Shown: positions 26,267-35,458, counted from the first letter of the stretch. The stretch: DNA of 64,000 nucleotides from Pseudomonadales bacterium (GCA_024234215.1 JACKOQ010000001.1:310001-374000), one strand, 5' to 3'. Made by a program: numbers and translations. Notes: generated by a model from the sequence alone, not told the origin.

Positions 26267-27238
26267 TCAGCCCGGCAGCTCCAGCACCACCTTGCCGAAG
26301 GTCTGGTTCGATTCGACCAGCGCAAAGGCCGCCTCGACCTCGCCGATCGGGTAGCGGGCGTGGATGATCGGCCGCAATCGACCGGTCTCGAACAGCGGCC
26401 AGAGCCGCTCGCCCATGTCGCGCAGCAGCGCGGCCTTGGCCGCATTGCTGCGGCTGCGCAGCGTCGAGCCGATCAGGCGAAAGCGCTTCACCAGCAGCAG
26501 CCCGAGGTTGAGCTCGCTGCTGGCGCCGCCCATCAGGCCGATCAGCAGCAGCCGGCCATCCACCGCCATCACCTTCAGGTTGTCGGCGAGGTAACCGCCG
26601 CCGACCGGGTCGAGCACCACATCGACCCCCTGCGCTGTCCACGCCTTCACCGCCGGCACGAAGCTGCCCTGCTGGCGCAGGTGGCCGGCCTCGGCGCCGA
26701 GCGCCAGGCACTGTTGCAATTTGTCCGCGCTGCCCAGCGTGACGAAGCAGGGGTTGCCGAACGCCCGGCAGAGCTGGATCGCCGCACTGCCGACGCCGCT
26801 GGCACCGGCATGCAGCAGCACCCGCTCGCCCGGCTGCAACGCCGCCTCATGGAACAGGTTGAGCCAGGCGGTGGCGAACACCTCCGGCAGCGCGGCGCCC
26901 TCGCTGAAGTCCAGCCCCTTCGGCAGCGGCAGCAGGTGGTCGGCCGGGCAGACCACCTGTTCGGCATAGCCGCCACCGGCCAGCAGCGCGACCACCGCGT
27001 CACCGGGCTTCCAGCGTTCGACCTGAGCGCCGACCGCCTCGATCTCGCCGGCACATTCGAGGCCGAGAATCTCGCTGGCCCCGGCTGGCGGCGGATAGAG
27101 GCCGATCCGTTGCATCAGGTCGGCGCGGTTGACCGCGGTGGCCCGCACCCGGATGCGCACCTCGCCGGCGGCCGGTTCCGGGGTGGCGGTCTCGCGCCAC
27201 TGCAGGCGCTGTGCGCTGTCGACCAGGATCGCTTTCAT
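26267..27238 (-). CDS. Zinc-independent quinone oxidoreductase (MDR superfamily, PIG3-like)
   Basis: 323 aa from the ATG (27236-27238) spaced 6 nt after GGAG; ATG codons at 27241 and 27250 are in frame, and the latter overlaps the ribosome site. N-terminal GroES-like domain (VNRADLMQRIGLYPPPAGAS, GLECAGEIEAVG) and NADPH-binding Rossmann domain (LLHAGASGVGSAAIQLCRA). Lacks the zinc ligands of alcohol dehydrogenases. Likely an NAD(P)H:quinone reductase of unknown physiological substrate. It follows tesB by 21 bp on the same strand. Confidence 0.88.
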   Translation of the reverse strand: MKAILVDSAQRLQWRETATPEPAAGEVRIRVRATAVNRADLMQRIGLYPPPAGASEILGLECAGEIEAVGAQVERWKPGDAVVALLAGGGYAEQVVCPADHLLPLPKGLDFSEGAALPEVFATAWLNLFHEAALQPGERVLLHAGASGVGSAAIQLCRAFGNPCFVTLGSADKLQQCLALGAEAGHLRQQGSFVPAVKAWTAQGVDVVLDPVGGGYLADNLKVMAVDGRLLLIGLMGGASSELNLGLLLVKRFRLIGSTLRSRSNAAKAALLRDMGERLWPLFETGRLRPIIHARYPIGEVEAAFALVESNQTFGKVVLELPG

Positions 27239-27259
27239 CATCTTCTCCATTATCGGGTG

Positions 27260-28123
27260 TCAGCGCTCGCTGTGGTGGCGAATCAGCCCCTCCTGGGCGG
27301 TCGAGGCCACCAGCACGCCGTCGCTGCGGTAGATGTGGCCGAGGCAGAAGCCGCGGCCGTTGCTGGCGCTGGGGCTCTCCTGTACATAGAGCAGCCACTC
27401 ATCGGCGCGAAAGGGCCGATGGAACCACATCGCATGGTCGAGGCTGGCGGCCTGCAGCCGCGGATTGTCGATCGAGATCGCATGGGGCAGCAGCGCCGTG
27501 CCGAGCAAGCCGCGGTCCGAGGCGTAGGCCAAGATGCATTGATGCAGAATCAGCGCATCGGGCAGCGGCGCCACCGCCCGCATCCACACCCGGTGCTGGG
27601 GCGGGTGGGCCTCATGCCGCCGGCTGTTGCTGTGGTCGACATGGCGGAACTCGATCGGCCACTGAAAATAGTCGGGATGGCGGTAGTTCTGCGGATCCTG
27701 CTGATAGAGCAGCGCCAGTTGCTCCTCCTCGGTGACGAACAGCTCCGGCGGCGCGGTTTCGACCATCTGCGCCTGATGGTCGAGGCCGGGTTCGGCGCGC
27801 TGGAACGAGGCCGACAGGTTGAAGATCGGCTTGCCCTGCTGGATCGCCACCACCCGGCGCGAGGTGAAGCTGCCACCATCGCGGCTGCGCTCCACCTCGT
27901 ACAGAATCGGCCGCTTCGGGTCGCCCGGCCGCAGAAAGTAGGCATGCATCGAGTGCAGCAGCCGCTCATCGACCGTGCGGCCCGCCGCCACCAGCGCCTG
28001 CCCCAGCACCTGGCCGCCAAACACCCGGTTGCGCTCGCCGGCCGGGCTGAGGCCGCGGAACAGATGGGTGTCGAGCGGCTCCAGATCGAGCAGCTCCAGC
28101 AGTTGGTCGATGCGCGCTTGCAT
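27260..28123 (-). CDS. tesB: Acyl-CoA thioesterase II TesB
   Basis: 287 aa (E. coli TesB 286) counted from MQARIDQLLELLDL; a 30-residue upstream extension is in frame but not TesB-like. Double-hotdog thioesterase hydrolysing medium and long acyl-CoAs. Seen: LFRGLSPAGERNRVFGGQVL, LHSMHAYFLRPGDPKRPILY, SFTSRRVVAIQQGKPIFNL, and in the second half LDHAMWFHRPFRADEWLLY. The nearest GGAG is about 12 nt from the ATG, a weak spacing. Co-directional with the quinone oxidoreductase; divergent from fabY. Confidence 0.93.
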   Translation of the reverse strand: MQARIDQLLELLDLEPLDTHLFRGLSPAGERNRVFGGQVLGQALVAAGRTVDERLLHSMHAYFLRPGDPKRPILYEVERSRDGGSFTSRRVVAIQQGKPIFNLSASFQRAEPGLDHQAQMVETAPPELFVTEEEQLALLYQQDPQNYRHPDYFQWPIEFRHVDHSNSRRHEAHPPQHRVWMRAVAPLPDALILHQCILAYASDRGLLGTALLPHAISIDNPRLQAASLDHAMWFHRPFRADEWLLYVQESPSASNGRGFCLGHIYRSDGVLVASTAQEGLIRHHSER

Positions 28124-28331
28124 GGCGGGTGGGTACTCCGGCGTCAACAGGGTGGCGAGGGTGGATGGCACTGAATGGTAACTGATCGGCCGCCTGCGTG
28201 GCGAAACCATCAAATCCCAACAAAATCCATTCGTTGGGCGCGCTGTTGCAGACAGGCTTGGAAGGTTTCGGCCTACTCAATACAATGGCCCGTCATCCAG
28301 AGGTCATCATTGCACGACAGGAGAAGGGCGC

Positions 28332-30245
28332 TTGGTCAGATTACCGGTGATCGTCGGGTTCGGTGGCATCAATCCGGCCGGTCGCAGCTCCTTCCACCAT
28401 GGCTACCGCCGGCTGGTGCTCGATGTGCTCGATGAGACCAGTCGCAACGAAACACTGGTCGACTTGGCGATGATGATGAATCTGGCCCGCTTCGAAGAGG
28501 GCCACTGGCGCGACCACGACGGCACGCCGCTGACGCCCTCGCAACTGGCGCAGCGCCACCGCGCGCAGATCGAGCGCCACACCCTGATCCGCCGCATCGA
28601 GCAGAGCCACTTCGATGTCGACGCGGTGCCGTTCAACCGCAAACTGACACTGCAACCGCTCGCTGGACCGCTCGAATTCGCGCTGCCAGTGCGACAGTTG
28701 CCGGAACCTTTGCCGCCCGGCTGGCAGGTGACGCCGATCGATCGACGGCAGGTCAAGGTCACCCTCACCGACGGTCTCGACCTGTTTCTGCCCGATCAGA
28801 AGAAGGCGCTGGTGTCGAGCGCCGGTCAGTTGCCGAGCGGTTTCGACCCCGGCGCGCTCTACCCGTCGCGCAACCACCCGCGCGCGCTGCAGATGGCGCT
28901 CTATGCCGCCTCCGACGCGATCGGCTCGCTCGGCATCGACTGGAACAGCCTGCTGAAGCGGGTGGCGCCCGACCAGATCGCCGTCTATGCCAGCAGCTCG
29001 ATGGGTCAGCTCGATGACAACGGCACCGGCGGCATGTACAAGGCGCCCTACCTCGGCAAGCGCATCAGCTCCAAGCAGTTGCCGCTCGGCTTTGCCGAGA
29101 TGCCGGCCGACTTCGTCAATGCCTATGTGTTGGGCAGCGTCGGCGCCACCGGCGGCGCGGTCGGCGCCTGTGCCACCTTCCTCTACAACCTGCGCAGCGG
29201 TGTCGAGGACATTCGCTCCGGGCGGCGGCGGGTGGTGCTGGTCGGTGCCACTGAGGCGGTGATCAACCCCGAGGCGATGGAGGGCTATGCCGCCATGGGG
29301 GCGCTGGCCGAGGATGCCGAATTGGTCGACCTCGACCGCAAACTGGGTCTGACCGAACCGGACCACCGCCGCGCCTGCCGCCCTTTCAACTACAACTGCG
29401 GCTTCACGATGGGCGAATCGGCGCAGTTCCTGGTGCTGTTCGACGATGCGCTGGCGCTGGAGATGGGGGCGCAGATCCATGGCGCCGTGCCGATGGTCAG
29501 CGTCCATGCCGACGGCTTCAAGAAGTCGATCGCCGGTCCCGGTGTCGGCAACTATCTGACGGTCGGCAAGGCGATGGCCACTGCCCGCGACCTGCTCGGC
29601 GAGGCAAAATTGCGGCATGGCAGCTACATGCATGCCCACGGCACCGGCACGCCGCAGAACCGCGTCACCGAATCGCGCATCTTCAATGAATTCGCCAAGC
29701 TGCATGGCATCGAGCAGTGGCCGGTCGCGGCGATCAAATGCTACCTCGGCCACGCGCTCGGCGCGGCCGCCGGCGACCAGATCGCCACTGCACTCGGCGT
29801 CTGGCGCCATGGCTTCATTCCCGGCATCTTCACGCTCGATCAGATCGCCGAGGATGTCCATCACAGCCACCTGCGGCTGGAGCGCGACCACATCGAAATC
29901 GACCCGCGCCAGTTGCCGGCCGCCTTCATCAACGCCAAGGGCTTCGGTGGCAACAATGCCACCGCGCTGCTGCTCTCACCACTGCAGACCGAGTCGATGC
30001 TGGCCCGGCGCCATGGCCGCGAGGCCATCGCCCGCTACTGGAGCGAGGCCGAGCCGGTGCGCGAACGGGCCGAGGCCCATGACCGCAGCGCGCTGCGCGG
30101 CGAGGTGCGCACCCGCTACCAGTTCGGCGAGGGGGTCTGCGAAGAGCGCGATCTGCTGCTGTCGCCGGAGGCGCTGCTGCTGCCCGGCGACAGCCTGCCG
30201 ATCGCGCTGCGCGAAGAGAACCCCTATCCGGACATCTCGGGTTGA
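28332..30245 (+). CDS. fabY: FabY-type beta-ketoacyl-ACP synthase (fatty acid initiation)
   Basis: 637 aa from a TTG start placed 8 nt after AGGAG. The first residues (VRLPVIVGFGGINPAGRSSF HHG) match my memory of Pseudomonas aeruginosa FabY, about 634 aa. FabY condenses acetyl-CoA with malonyl-ACP to start fatty acid synthesis and replaces FabH. The thiolase triad is present: Cys in GAVGACATFLYNL, His in YMHAHGTGTPQNR and His in KCYLGHALGAAAG. A 200-residue N-terminal extension before the ketosynthase core is typical. The window also has fabA and fabB; no fabH is seen here. Confidence 0.92.
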   Translation: MVRLPVIVGFGGINPAGRSSFHHGYRRLVLDVLDETSRNETLVDLAMMMNLARFEEGHWRDHDGTPLTPSQLAQRHRAQIERHTLIRRIEQSHFDVDAVPFNRKLTLQPLAGPLEFALPVRQLPEPLPPGWQVTPIDRRQVKVTLTDGLDLFLPDQKKALVSSAGQLPSGFDPGALYPSRNHPRALQMALYAASDAIGSLGIDWNSLLKRVAPDQIAVYASSSMGQLDDNGTGGMYKAPYLGKRISSKQLPLGFAEMPADFVNAYVLGSVGATGGAVGACATFLYNLRSGVEDIRSGRRRVVLVGATEAVINPEAMEGYAAMGALAEDAELVDLDRKLGLTEPDHRRACRPFNYNCGFTMGESAQFLVLFDDALALEMGAQIHGAVPMVSVHADGFKKSIAGPGVGNYLTVGKAMATARDLLGEAKLRHGSYMHAHGTGTPQNRVTESRIFNEFAKLHGIEQWPVAAIKCYLGHALGAAAGDQIATALGVWRHGFIPGIFTLDQIAEDVHHSHLRLERDHIEIDPRQLPAAFINAKGFGGNNATALLLSPLQTESMLARRHGREAIARYWSEAEPVRERAEAHDRSALRGEVRTRYQFGEGVCEERDLLLSPEALLLPGDSLPIALREENPYPDISG

Positions 30246-30281
30246 GTCGAGTTGTCCGCTGCAACGGCGCTGATGAAAAGG

Positions 30282-30354
30282 TTGTTTTATGCACCTGTTG
30301 TGATATAAAGCTCCAGCTTGCGCCTCGGACATTGTCCGGGTCGCAGAACAATAA
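30282..30354 (+). promoter_or_regulatory. Promoter, leader hairpin and CA motif before the DUF1302 gene
   Basis: TTGTTT (30282-30287), 16 bp, TATAAA (30304-30309) preceded by TG form an extended -10 promoter. The leader has a hairpin CGGAC-ATT-GTCCG (30326-30338) and AACAATAA (30347-30354), an exact AAnAAnAA Hfq/Crc-type motif, about 70 nt before the ATG. The TGTGATATAA core and the AACAATAACA word recur before the second DUF1329 gene. Confidence 0.5.
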
Positions 30355-30423
30355 CAGCGCAAAATGATTCGCGTGCACGCACGACCCTCTCGAACATCAA
30401 TAACCAGATACGGAGTGGCTTCC

Positions 30424-32181
30424 ATGAAGACAACCCAACCGCCTCGCCTCGGGCGCACCCTGCTGGCCGCGACCATCGCCACGGCAGCCTTCGCCAGCCT
30501 GCCGCTGCAGGCGATCGAATATGAGTCGGGCGACACCAAGGTCAAGCTCGACGCCACCTTCTCGGCCGGCGCCAGTTGGCGGGTCAGCGAGCGGGCCAAC
30601 TACAACATCCGCTCAGCTGGTGAGACGCCGGTCTCCTACGGCAACTCCGGCAGCGGCAACGACTCCAACCTCAACTACGACAAGGGCGACATCTTCAGCA
30701 AGGTGGTCAAGGTGACGCCGGAGCTGGAGATCACCAACGGCAACTACGGTGGTTTCTTTCGCGCCAAGGCCTTCTATGACTTCAAGATGATGGATGGCGA
30801 GCTGCGCTACTATAAAGAGGGCATCAACAAGCATGGCCTCAATGACGTCGGCAGCAGCATCGATCTGCTCGACGCCTTCGTCTATGGCAACTTTGATCTG
30901 GGCGAACATCCGCTGACGGTGCGGGTGGGTCAGCAGGCGCTTGGCTGGGGTGAGGCGATCTTCGCCTCCGGCGGCATTGCCAGCATCAACCCGGTCGATG
31001 GCAACGCCGCCCGCCTGCCGGGTGCCGAGGTCAAGGAGATCATCCTGCCGACCGGCATGATCTCGCTGAACTTCGGCTTCAGTGACAGCGTCTCGGCCGA
31101 AGGCTTCTACCGCCCCAACACCTTCTGGAAAGAGACCGTCCTGCCCTCCTGCGGCAGCTACTTTCTGCCGCGTGACATCACTGGCAGCTCTGGTCCCAAC
31201 CTGAATGCCGCCAACAGCTGTACCCATTTGCGCATTGCCGGTCCGGCGGTGACCACCAACGCCAATGGTGACATCGTCGGCTCCGACCTCTTTTCGACTG
31301 CCGTGTCTGCGGGCTACATTCCACGCGATCCTGACATCCATCCCGAGAAGGATGAGTACGGCGTGGCGCTGCGTTTCGTCCTGCCGACCGAGTATGAGAT
31401 GGCGCTGTTCTACACCATGACCAACGCCACGACCGGTAGCATCTATGGCCGGCCGGCCACTCCGTTCGGAACCGTGAACACCGGCTCCTACGGCTTCTAC
31501 TTCCCGGAAGGGATCGAGAGCTATGGCATCAGCTTCAATGGCAACTCCTGGGGCAGCGCCTGGCAGGGTGAGCTGGTCTACCGGCCCAACAATCCGCTCA
31601 ACTTCTCTGAGCAGGCGATGATATTGTCCAACCTGCGCTACAACGGCGGGTTGACCAATACCAAGCTGATGACCGGCCTGCTGCCCAATGGCGTGCCAAC
31701 GCTCAACATGACCGAAGAGGCCGAAACCTGGCAGGCCACTACGGCGATGACCCGCGTGCTCAATCCGAGCGCACTGTGGGACAGCGGCAGCCTGCTGGTC
31801 GAGGTGATCGGCAACTATGCCGCGCTCAACAACGATGTAGTGCAGGTCATCACCCCGATGACGATGCGGCACTACGATGTCAACGAGTTTGCCTGGGGCT
31901 ACCGCGCCCGTCTGGGGCTCAACTACTTCAACATCAGCCCGCTGGGGCTCACGCTGGGGCCATCGATCCTCTGGAGCCACGACGTCAATGGCGTCAGCCG
32001 CAGCGGGGTCGGCCAGGGCATGAAGGAGGGCAACCAGTCGCTGACGCTCGGTCTTGAGACCAAGTACCTGACCAAGCACACGGTCACGGTCAGCTACACC
32101 AACTTCTTCCACAGCAAGGCCTACGCCGACAACCTGTCGGACCGTGACTTTGTCTCGTTGAACTATATCTACTCACTCTGA
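30424..32181 (+). CDS. DUF1302 family outer-membrane protein
   Basis: 585 aa from an ATG 8 nt after GGAG. A cleavable signal peptide (MKTTQPPRLGRTLLAATIAT ... LPLQA) precedes a mature protein full of alternating aromatic/polar strands ending in FVSLNYIYSL, the terminal aromatic pattern of outer-membrane beta-barrels. DUF1302 proteins occur with DUF1329 in many Pseudomonadales and are suspected to move hydrophobic compounds across the outer membrane; that role is not established. Two DUF1329 genes follow, the first after 39 bp. Confidence 0.88.
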   Translation: MKTTQPPRLGRTLLAATIATAAFASLPLQAIEYESGDTKVKLDATFSAGASWRVSERANYNIRSAGETPVSYGNSGSGNDSNLNYDKGDIFSKVVKVTPELEITNGNYGGFFRAKAFYDFKMMDGELRYYKEGINKHGLNDVGSSIDLLDAFVYGNFDLGEHPLTVRVGQQALGWGEAIFASGGIASINPVDGNAARLPGAEVKEIILPTGMISLNFGFSDSVSAEGFYRPNTFWKETVLPSCGSYFLPRDITGSSGPNLNAANSCTHLRIAGPAVTTNANGDIVGSDLFSTAVSAGYIPRDPDIHPEKDEYGVALRFVLPTEYEMALFYTMTNATTGSIYGRPATPFGTVNTGSYGFYFPEGIESYGISFNGNSWGSAWQGELVYRPNNPLNFSEQAMILSNLRYNGGLTNTKLMTGLLPNGVPTLNMTEEAETWQATTAMTRVLNPSALWDSGSLLVEVIGNYAALNNDVVQVITPMTMRHYDVNEFAWGYRARLGLNYFNISPLGLTLGPSILWSHDVNGVSRSGVGQGMKEGNQSLTLGLETKYLTKHTVTVSYTNFFHSKAYADNLSDRDFVSLNYIYSL

Positions 32182-32220
32182 TCAGCAGATGATTTGAACC
32201 AACGTCCCGAGGTGACCCTG

Positions 32221-33594
32221 ATGAATTTGACTGAAAAAATGACGCTGGCGAGCGGTCTGCTGCTCACGCTGGCCACCCCGAGTCTACTGGCCAAGGTGCC
32301 GGCGGAACAGGCGGCGCAACTGGGTGGCGACAAGCTGACCTATATTGGCGCCGAGAAGGCAGCCAATGCCGACGGCTCGATTCCGGTGTGGGATGGCGGT
32401 TTTCCGCAAAGCCGGATTCCGGCCAACTGGAAGCCGGGTGACGTCTACACCAACCCCTGGCCGGAAGACAAGCCGCTGTTCACCATCACTGCGCAGAATG
32501 TCGGTCAGTACAAGGAGAAGCTGACACCGGGCCAACTGGCGATGTTCGAGAAGTACCCCTCGACCTACAAGATTCCGGTCTATGTGAGCCGGCGCACGGC
32601 GACGGTGCCGGATCGGGTCAAGGAGTCGATCAAATACAACGCCGCCAACGCCACGCTGGCCAACCAGGGCAAGGGGGTGGCCAACTACAAGGAGGTGACC
32701 CCGTTCCCGATCACCAGCGATGGACTGGAGGCGATCTGGAACCACATCTTCCGCTGGCGTGGCGGCATCGGCGTGATCCAGAACGAGGCCGGCTTTGCGC
32801 CGCAGGTCGACGGCTCGGCCACCAAGGTGTCGCTGACGGTCAACTTCTGGTTCAACCCGGAGGCGGGCAAGGCGGGCAGCCAGTATGAGAACATCATCTT
32901 CATGTACACCTCCGAGGTGACGGCGCCATCACGGCTGGCCGGCAGCCCGGTGCTGCTGCACGAGAGCATCGACCAGTCGCGCGAGCCACGGCTGGTGTGG
33001 CGCTACAACGCCGGCCAGCGGCGGGTGGCGCGGGCGCCCGATGTCGGCTTCGACAACCCGAGTGACGCGGCCGATGGGCTGCTGGCATCCGATCAGGTGG
33101 ACATGTACAACGGCTCGCCGGAGCGCTACGACTGGAAGCTGCTGGGCAAGAAGGAGATCTACATCCCCTACAACAACTACGAGATGAACCAGCCGGCGGT
33201 GAAGTACAAGGATCTGCTGACGCCGGGCCACCTCAACCAGCAGTGGAGCCGTTATGAGCCGCACCGGGTGTGGGTGGTGGAGGCGAAGCTGAAGGCCGAT
33301 CAGCGCCACATCTACAGCCGGCGGGTGATGTTCCTGGACGAGGACACTTGGCAGGTGGCCGAGCATGACATGTATGACGGCAAGGACCAGCTGTGGCGGG
33401 TGCAGGAGGGTTACCACACCCACTTCTGGGATGCCAGCACCGGCTGGGTGCAGGTCTACACCACCAACGACCTGAATGCCAAGCGTTACTATGCGCGTGG
33501 TTTCGTGAACGAAGAGAAGCCCTACGAGTTCACCACCAGGTTCAGCTTCGAGGACTTCACACCGGCGGCACTGCGGCGCAAAGGGGTGCGCTGA
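32221..33594 (+). CDS. DUF1329 family periplasmic protein, copy 1
   Basis: 457 aa; GAGGTGA lies 5 nt before the ATG. Signal peptide MNLTEKMTLASGLLLTLATP then SLLA-K. DUF1329 proteins are thought to share the LolA/LolB lipoprotein-carrier fold and to work with DUF1302 barrels. Seen: LGGDKLTYIGAEKAANADGS, PNW-like KPGDVYTNPWPEDKPLFTIT and a long aromatic C-terminal half. It probably shares the DUF1302 transcript (39 bp gap). Its bases 32561-33506 are identical to the second copy, while both ends differ, which points to gene conversion. A strong terminator follows. Confidence 0.9.
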   Translation: MNLTEKMTLASGLLLTLATPSLLAKVPAEQAAQLGGDKLTYIGAEKAANADGSIPVWDGGFPQSRIPANWKPGDVYTNPWPEDKPLFTITAQNVGQYKEKLTPGQLAMFEKYPSTYKIPVYVSRRTATVPDRVKESIKYNAANATLANQGKGVANYKEVTPFPITSDGLEAIWNHIFRWRGGIGVIQNEAGFAPQVDGSATKVSLTVNFWFNPEAGKAGSQYENIIFMYTSEVTAPSRLAGSPVLLHESIDQSREPRLVWRYNAGQRRVARAPDVGFDNPSDAADGLLASDQVDMYNGSPERYDWKLLGKKEIYIPYNNYEMNQPAVKYKDLLTPGHLNQQWSRYEPHRVWVVEAKLKADQRHIYSRRVMFLDEDTWQVAEHDMYDGKDQLWRVQEGYHTHFWDASTGWVQVYTTNDLNAKRYYARGFVNEEKPYEFTTRFSFEDFTPAALRRKGVR

Positions 33595-33626
33595 ATCCAG
33601 AGCGATTCGGTTGCCTGATCTGAACG

Positions 33627-33656
33627 GGCCGGTCTCGCAGGAGACCGGCCTTTTTT
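33627..33656 (+). terminator. Rho-independent terminator after DUF1329 copy 1
   Basis: Perfect 10-bp stem GGCCGGTCTC/GAGACCGGCC with loop GCAG and TTTTTT. The same hairpin follows the second copy although the bases between stop and hairpin differ. Confidence 0.95.
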
Positions 33657-34052
33657 GTGTGCGTCCGAATCTGATCTGGATGCGATCGGCAGCGAAAAGC
33701 TGTTGTCAACCCGGTTGATGTGATATAAGAGCCGCTCTTCGGTGCCATAACAATAACAAGAATCGGTCATGAAGAGAGCGACGATGCACGGCACAGGCTG
33801 TGCCACTCCGACAGCAGCGCTGTTCGGATCGATTTCCCAAACAGCACACCACTGGTCCAGCCGGACGGGTTCGGCTCGTTCGTGCTGGTGCGTCAGCCAT
33901 TTTGCAGTCAAGGGGGGCACAGCAGCATCCGGACAGCGCAGAGATCACTTCAGTTTGGGCAGAGCGTGCGCATCAGCGCGGGCCGATTCGCGTTTGACAG
34001 GAGCCATCATCCCGATGGCTCAGGGTGAACATGACACATTGAGGTAGAGACG
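33657..34052 (+). promoter_or_regulatory. Intergenic region with duplicated promoter and CA motif before DUF1329 copy 2
   Basis: TTGTCA (33703-33708) and TATAAG (33724-33729, within TGTGATATAAG, 15-bp spacer) mirror the DUF1302 promoter. AACAATAACAAGAA (33749-33762) is an extended AAnAAnAA motif. The ATG of the next gene is about 290 nt further on, an unusually long leader. An ATG at 33770 opens a 92-codon frame that resembles nothing and is not called. The layout suggests a duplicated promoter-DUF1302-DUF1329 unit that has lost its DUF1302 gene. Confidence 0.45.
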
Positions 34053-35426
34053 ATGCATTTCAGCACGAAAATGACGCTGGCGAGCGGCCTGCTGCTCACG
34101 CTGGCCACCCCGACGCTGCTGGCCAAGGTGCCGGCGGAGCAGGCGGCGCAACTGGGCGGCGACAAGCTGACCTATATTGGCGCCGAGAAGGCGGCCAATG
34201 CCGATGGCTCGATTCCGGCCTGGGATGGCGGTTTTCCGCAGAGCCGGATACCGGCCAACTGGAAGCCGGGCGATGTCTACACCAACCCCTGGCCGGAAGA
34301 CAAGCCGCTGTTCACGATCACCGCGCAGAACGTCGCTCAGTACAAGGAGAAGCTGACGCCGGGCCAGCTGGCGATGTTCGAGAAGTACCCTGCGACCTAC
34401 AAGATTCCGGTCTATGTGAGCCGGCGCACGGCGACGGTGCCGGATCGGGTCAAGGAGTCGATCAAATACAACGCCGCCAACGCCACGCTGGCCAACCAGG
34501 GCAAGGGGGTGGCCAACTACAAGGAGGTGACCCCGTTCCCGATCACCAGCGATGGACTGGAGGCGATCTGGAACCACATCTTCCGCTGGCGTGGCGGCAT
34601 CGGCGTGATCCAGAACGAGGCCGGCTTTGCGCCGCAGGTCGACGGCTCGGCCACCAAGGTGTCGCTGACGGTCAACTTCTGGTTCAACCCGGAGGCGGGC
34701 AAGGCGGGCAGCCAGTATGAGAACATCATCTTCATGTACACCTCCGAGGTGACGGCGCCATCACGGCTGGCCGGCAGCCCGGTGCTGCTGCACGAGAGCA
34801 TCGACCAGTCGCGCGAGCCACGGCTGGTGTGGCGCTACAACGCCGGCCAGCGGCGGGTGGCGCGGGCGCCCGATGTCGGCTTCGACAACCCGAGTGACGC
34901 GGCCGATGGGCTGCTGGCATCCGATCAGGTGGACATGTACAACGGCTCGCCGGAGCGCTACGACTGGAAGCTGCTGGGCAAGAAGGAGATCTACATCCCC
35001 TACAACAACTACGAGATGAACCAGCCGGCGGTGAAGTACAAGGATCTGCTGACGCCGGGCCACCTCAACCAGCAGTGGAGCCGTTATGAGCCGCACCGGG
35101 TGTGGGTGGTGGAGGCGAAGCTGAAGGCCGATCAGCGCCACATCTACAGCCGGCGGGTGATGTTCCTGGACGAGGACACTTGGCAGGTGGCCGAGCATGA
35201 CATGTATGACGGCAAGGACCAGCTGTGGCGGGTGCAGGAGGGTTACCACACCCACTTCTGGGATGCCAGCACCGGCTGGGTGCAGGTCTACACCACCAAC
35301 GACCTGAATGCCAAGCGTTACTATGCGCGTGGTTTCGTCAACGAAGAGAAGCCCTACGAGTTCACCACCAAGTTCAATTTCGAGGATTTCACGCCGGCGG
35401 CGCTGCGTCGCAAGGGAGTACGCTGA
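34053..35426 (+). CDS. DUF1329 family periplasmic protein, copy 2
   Basis: 457 aa, near-identical to copy 1. The start ATG follows GAGG; signal peptide MHFSTKMTLASGLLLTLATP then TLLA-K. Differences from copy 1 are confined to the first 340 bases (29 by my count) and the last 88 bases (11); the 946 bases between (34393-35338) are identical. Amino-acid changes are few (residues 2-5, S21T, V56A, G to A near 95, S to A near 114, and R/K and S/N near the C-terminus). Own promoter and own terminator imply separate control. Confidence 0.9.
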   Translation: MHFSTKMTLASGLLLTLATPTLLAKVPAEQAAQLGGDKLTYIGAEKAANADGSIPAWDGGFPQSRIPANWKPGDVYTNPWPEDKPLFTITAQNVAQYKEKLTPGQLAMFEKYPATYKIPVYVSRRTATVPDRVKESIKYNAANATLANQGKGVANYKEVTPFPITSDGLEAIWNHIFRWRGGIGVIQNEAGFAPQVDGSATKVSLTVNFWFNPEAGKAGSQYENIIFMYTSEVTAPSRLAGSPVLLHESIDQSREPRLVWRYNAGQRRVARAPDVGFDNPSDAADGLLASDQVDMYNGSPERYDWKLLGKKEIYIPYNNYEMNQPAVKYKDLLTPGHLNQQWSRYEPHRVWVVEAKLKADQRHIYSRRVMFLDEDTWQVAEHDMYDGKDQLWRVQEGYHTHFWDASTGWVQVYTTNDLNAKRYYARGFVNEEKPYEFTTKFNFEDFTPAALRRKGVR

Positions 35427-35458
35427 GTCTCGACTGATCCGGTTGCCGGGCATGAACG

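Noticed and set aside
23472..28174. Very long open frames on the + strand (about 898 and 675 codons)
   Set aside because: They lie antisense to ung-lysS-prfB and qor-tesB. Long stop-free antisense frames are common in GC-rich DNA; these proteins are His/Gly/Gln-rich, resemble no family and have no ribosome sites.
33770..34047. Small gene between the two DUF1329 copies
   Set aside because: The ATG follows the CA motif, but there is no ribosome site, the product has no hydrophobic or family pattern, and the region is better explained as a long leader or degraded duplicate.
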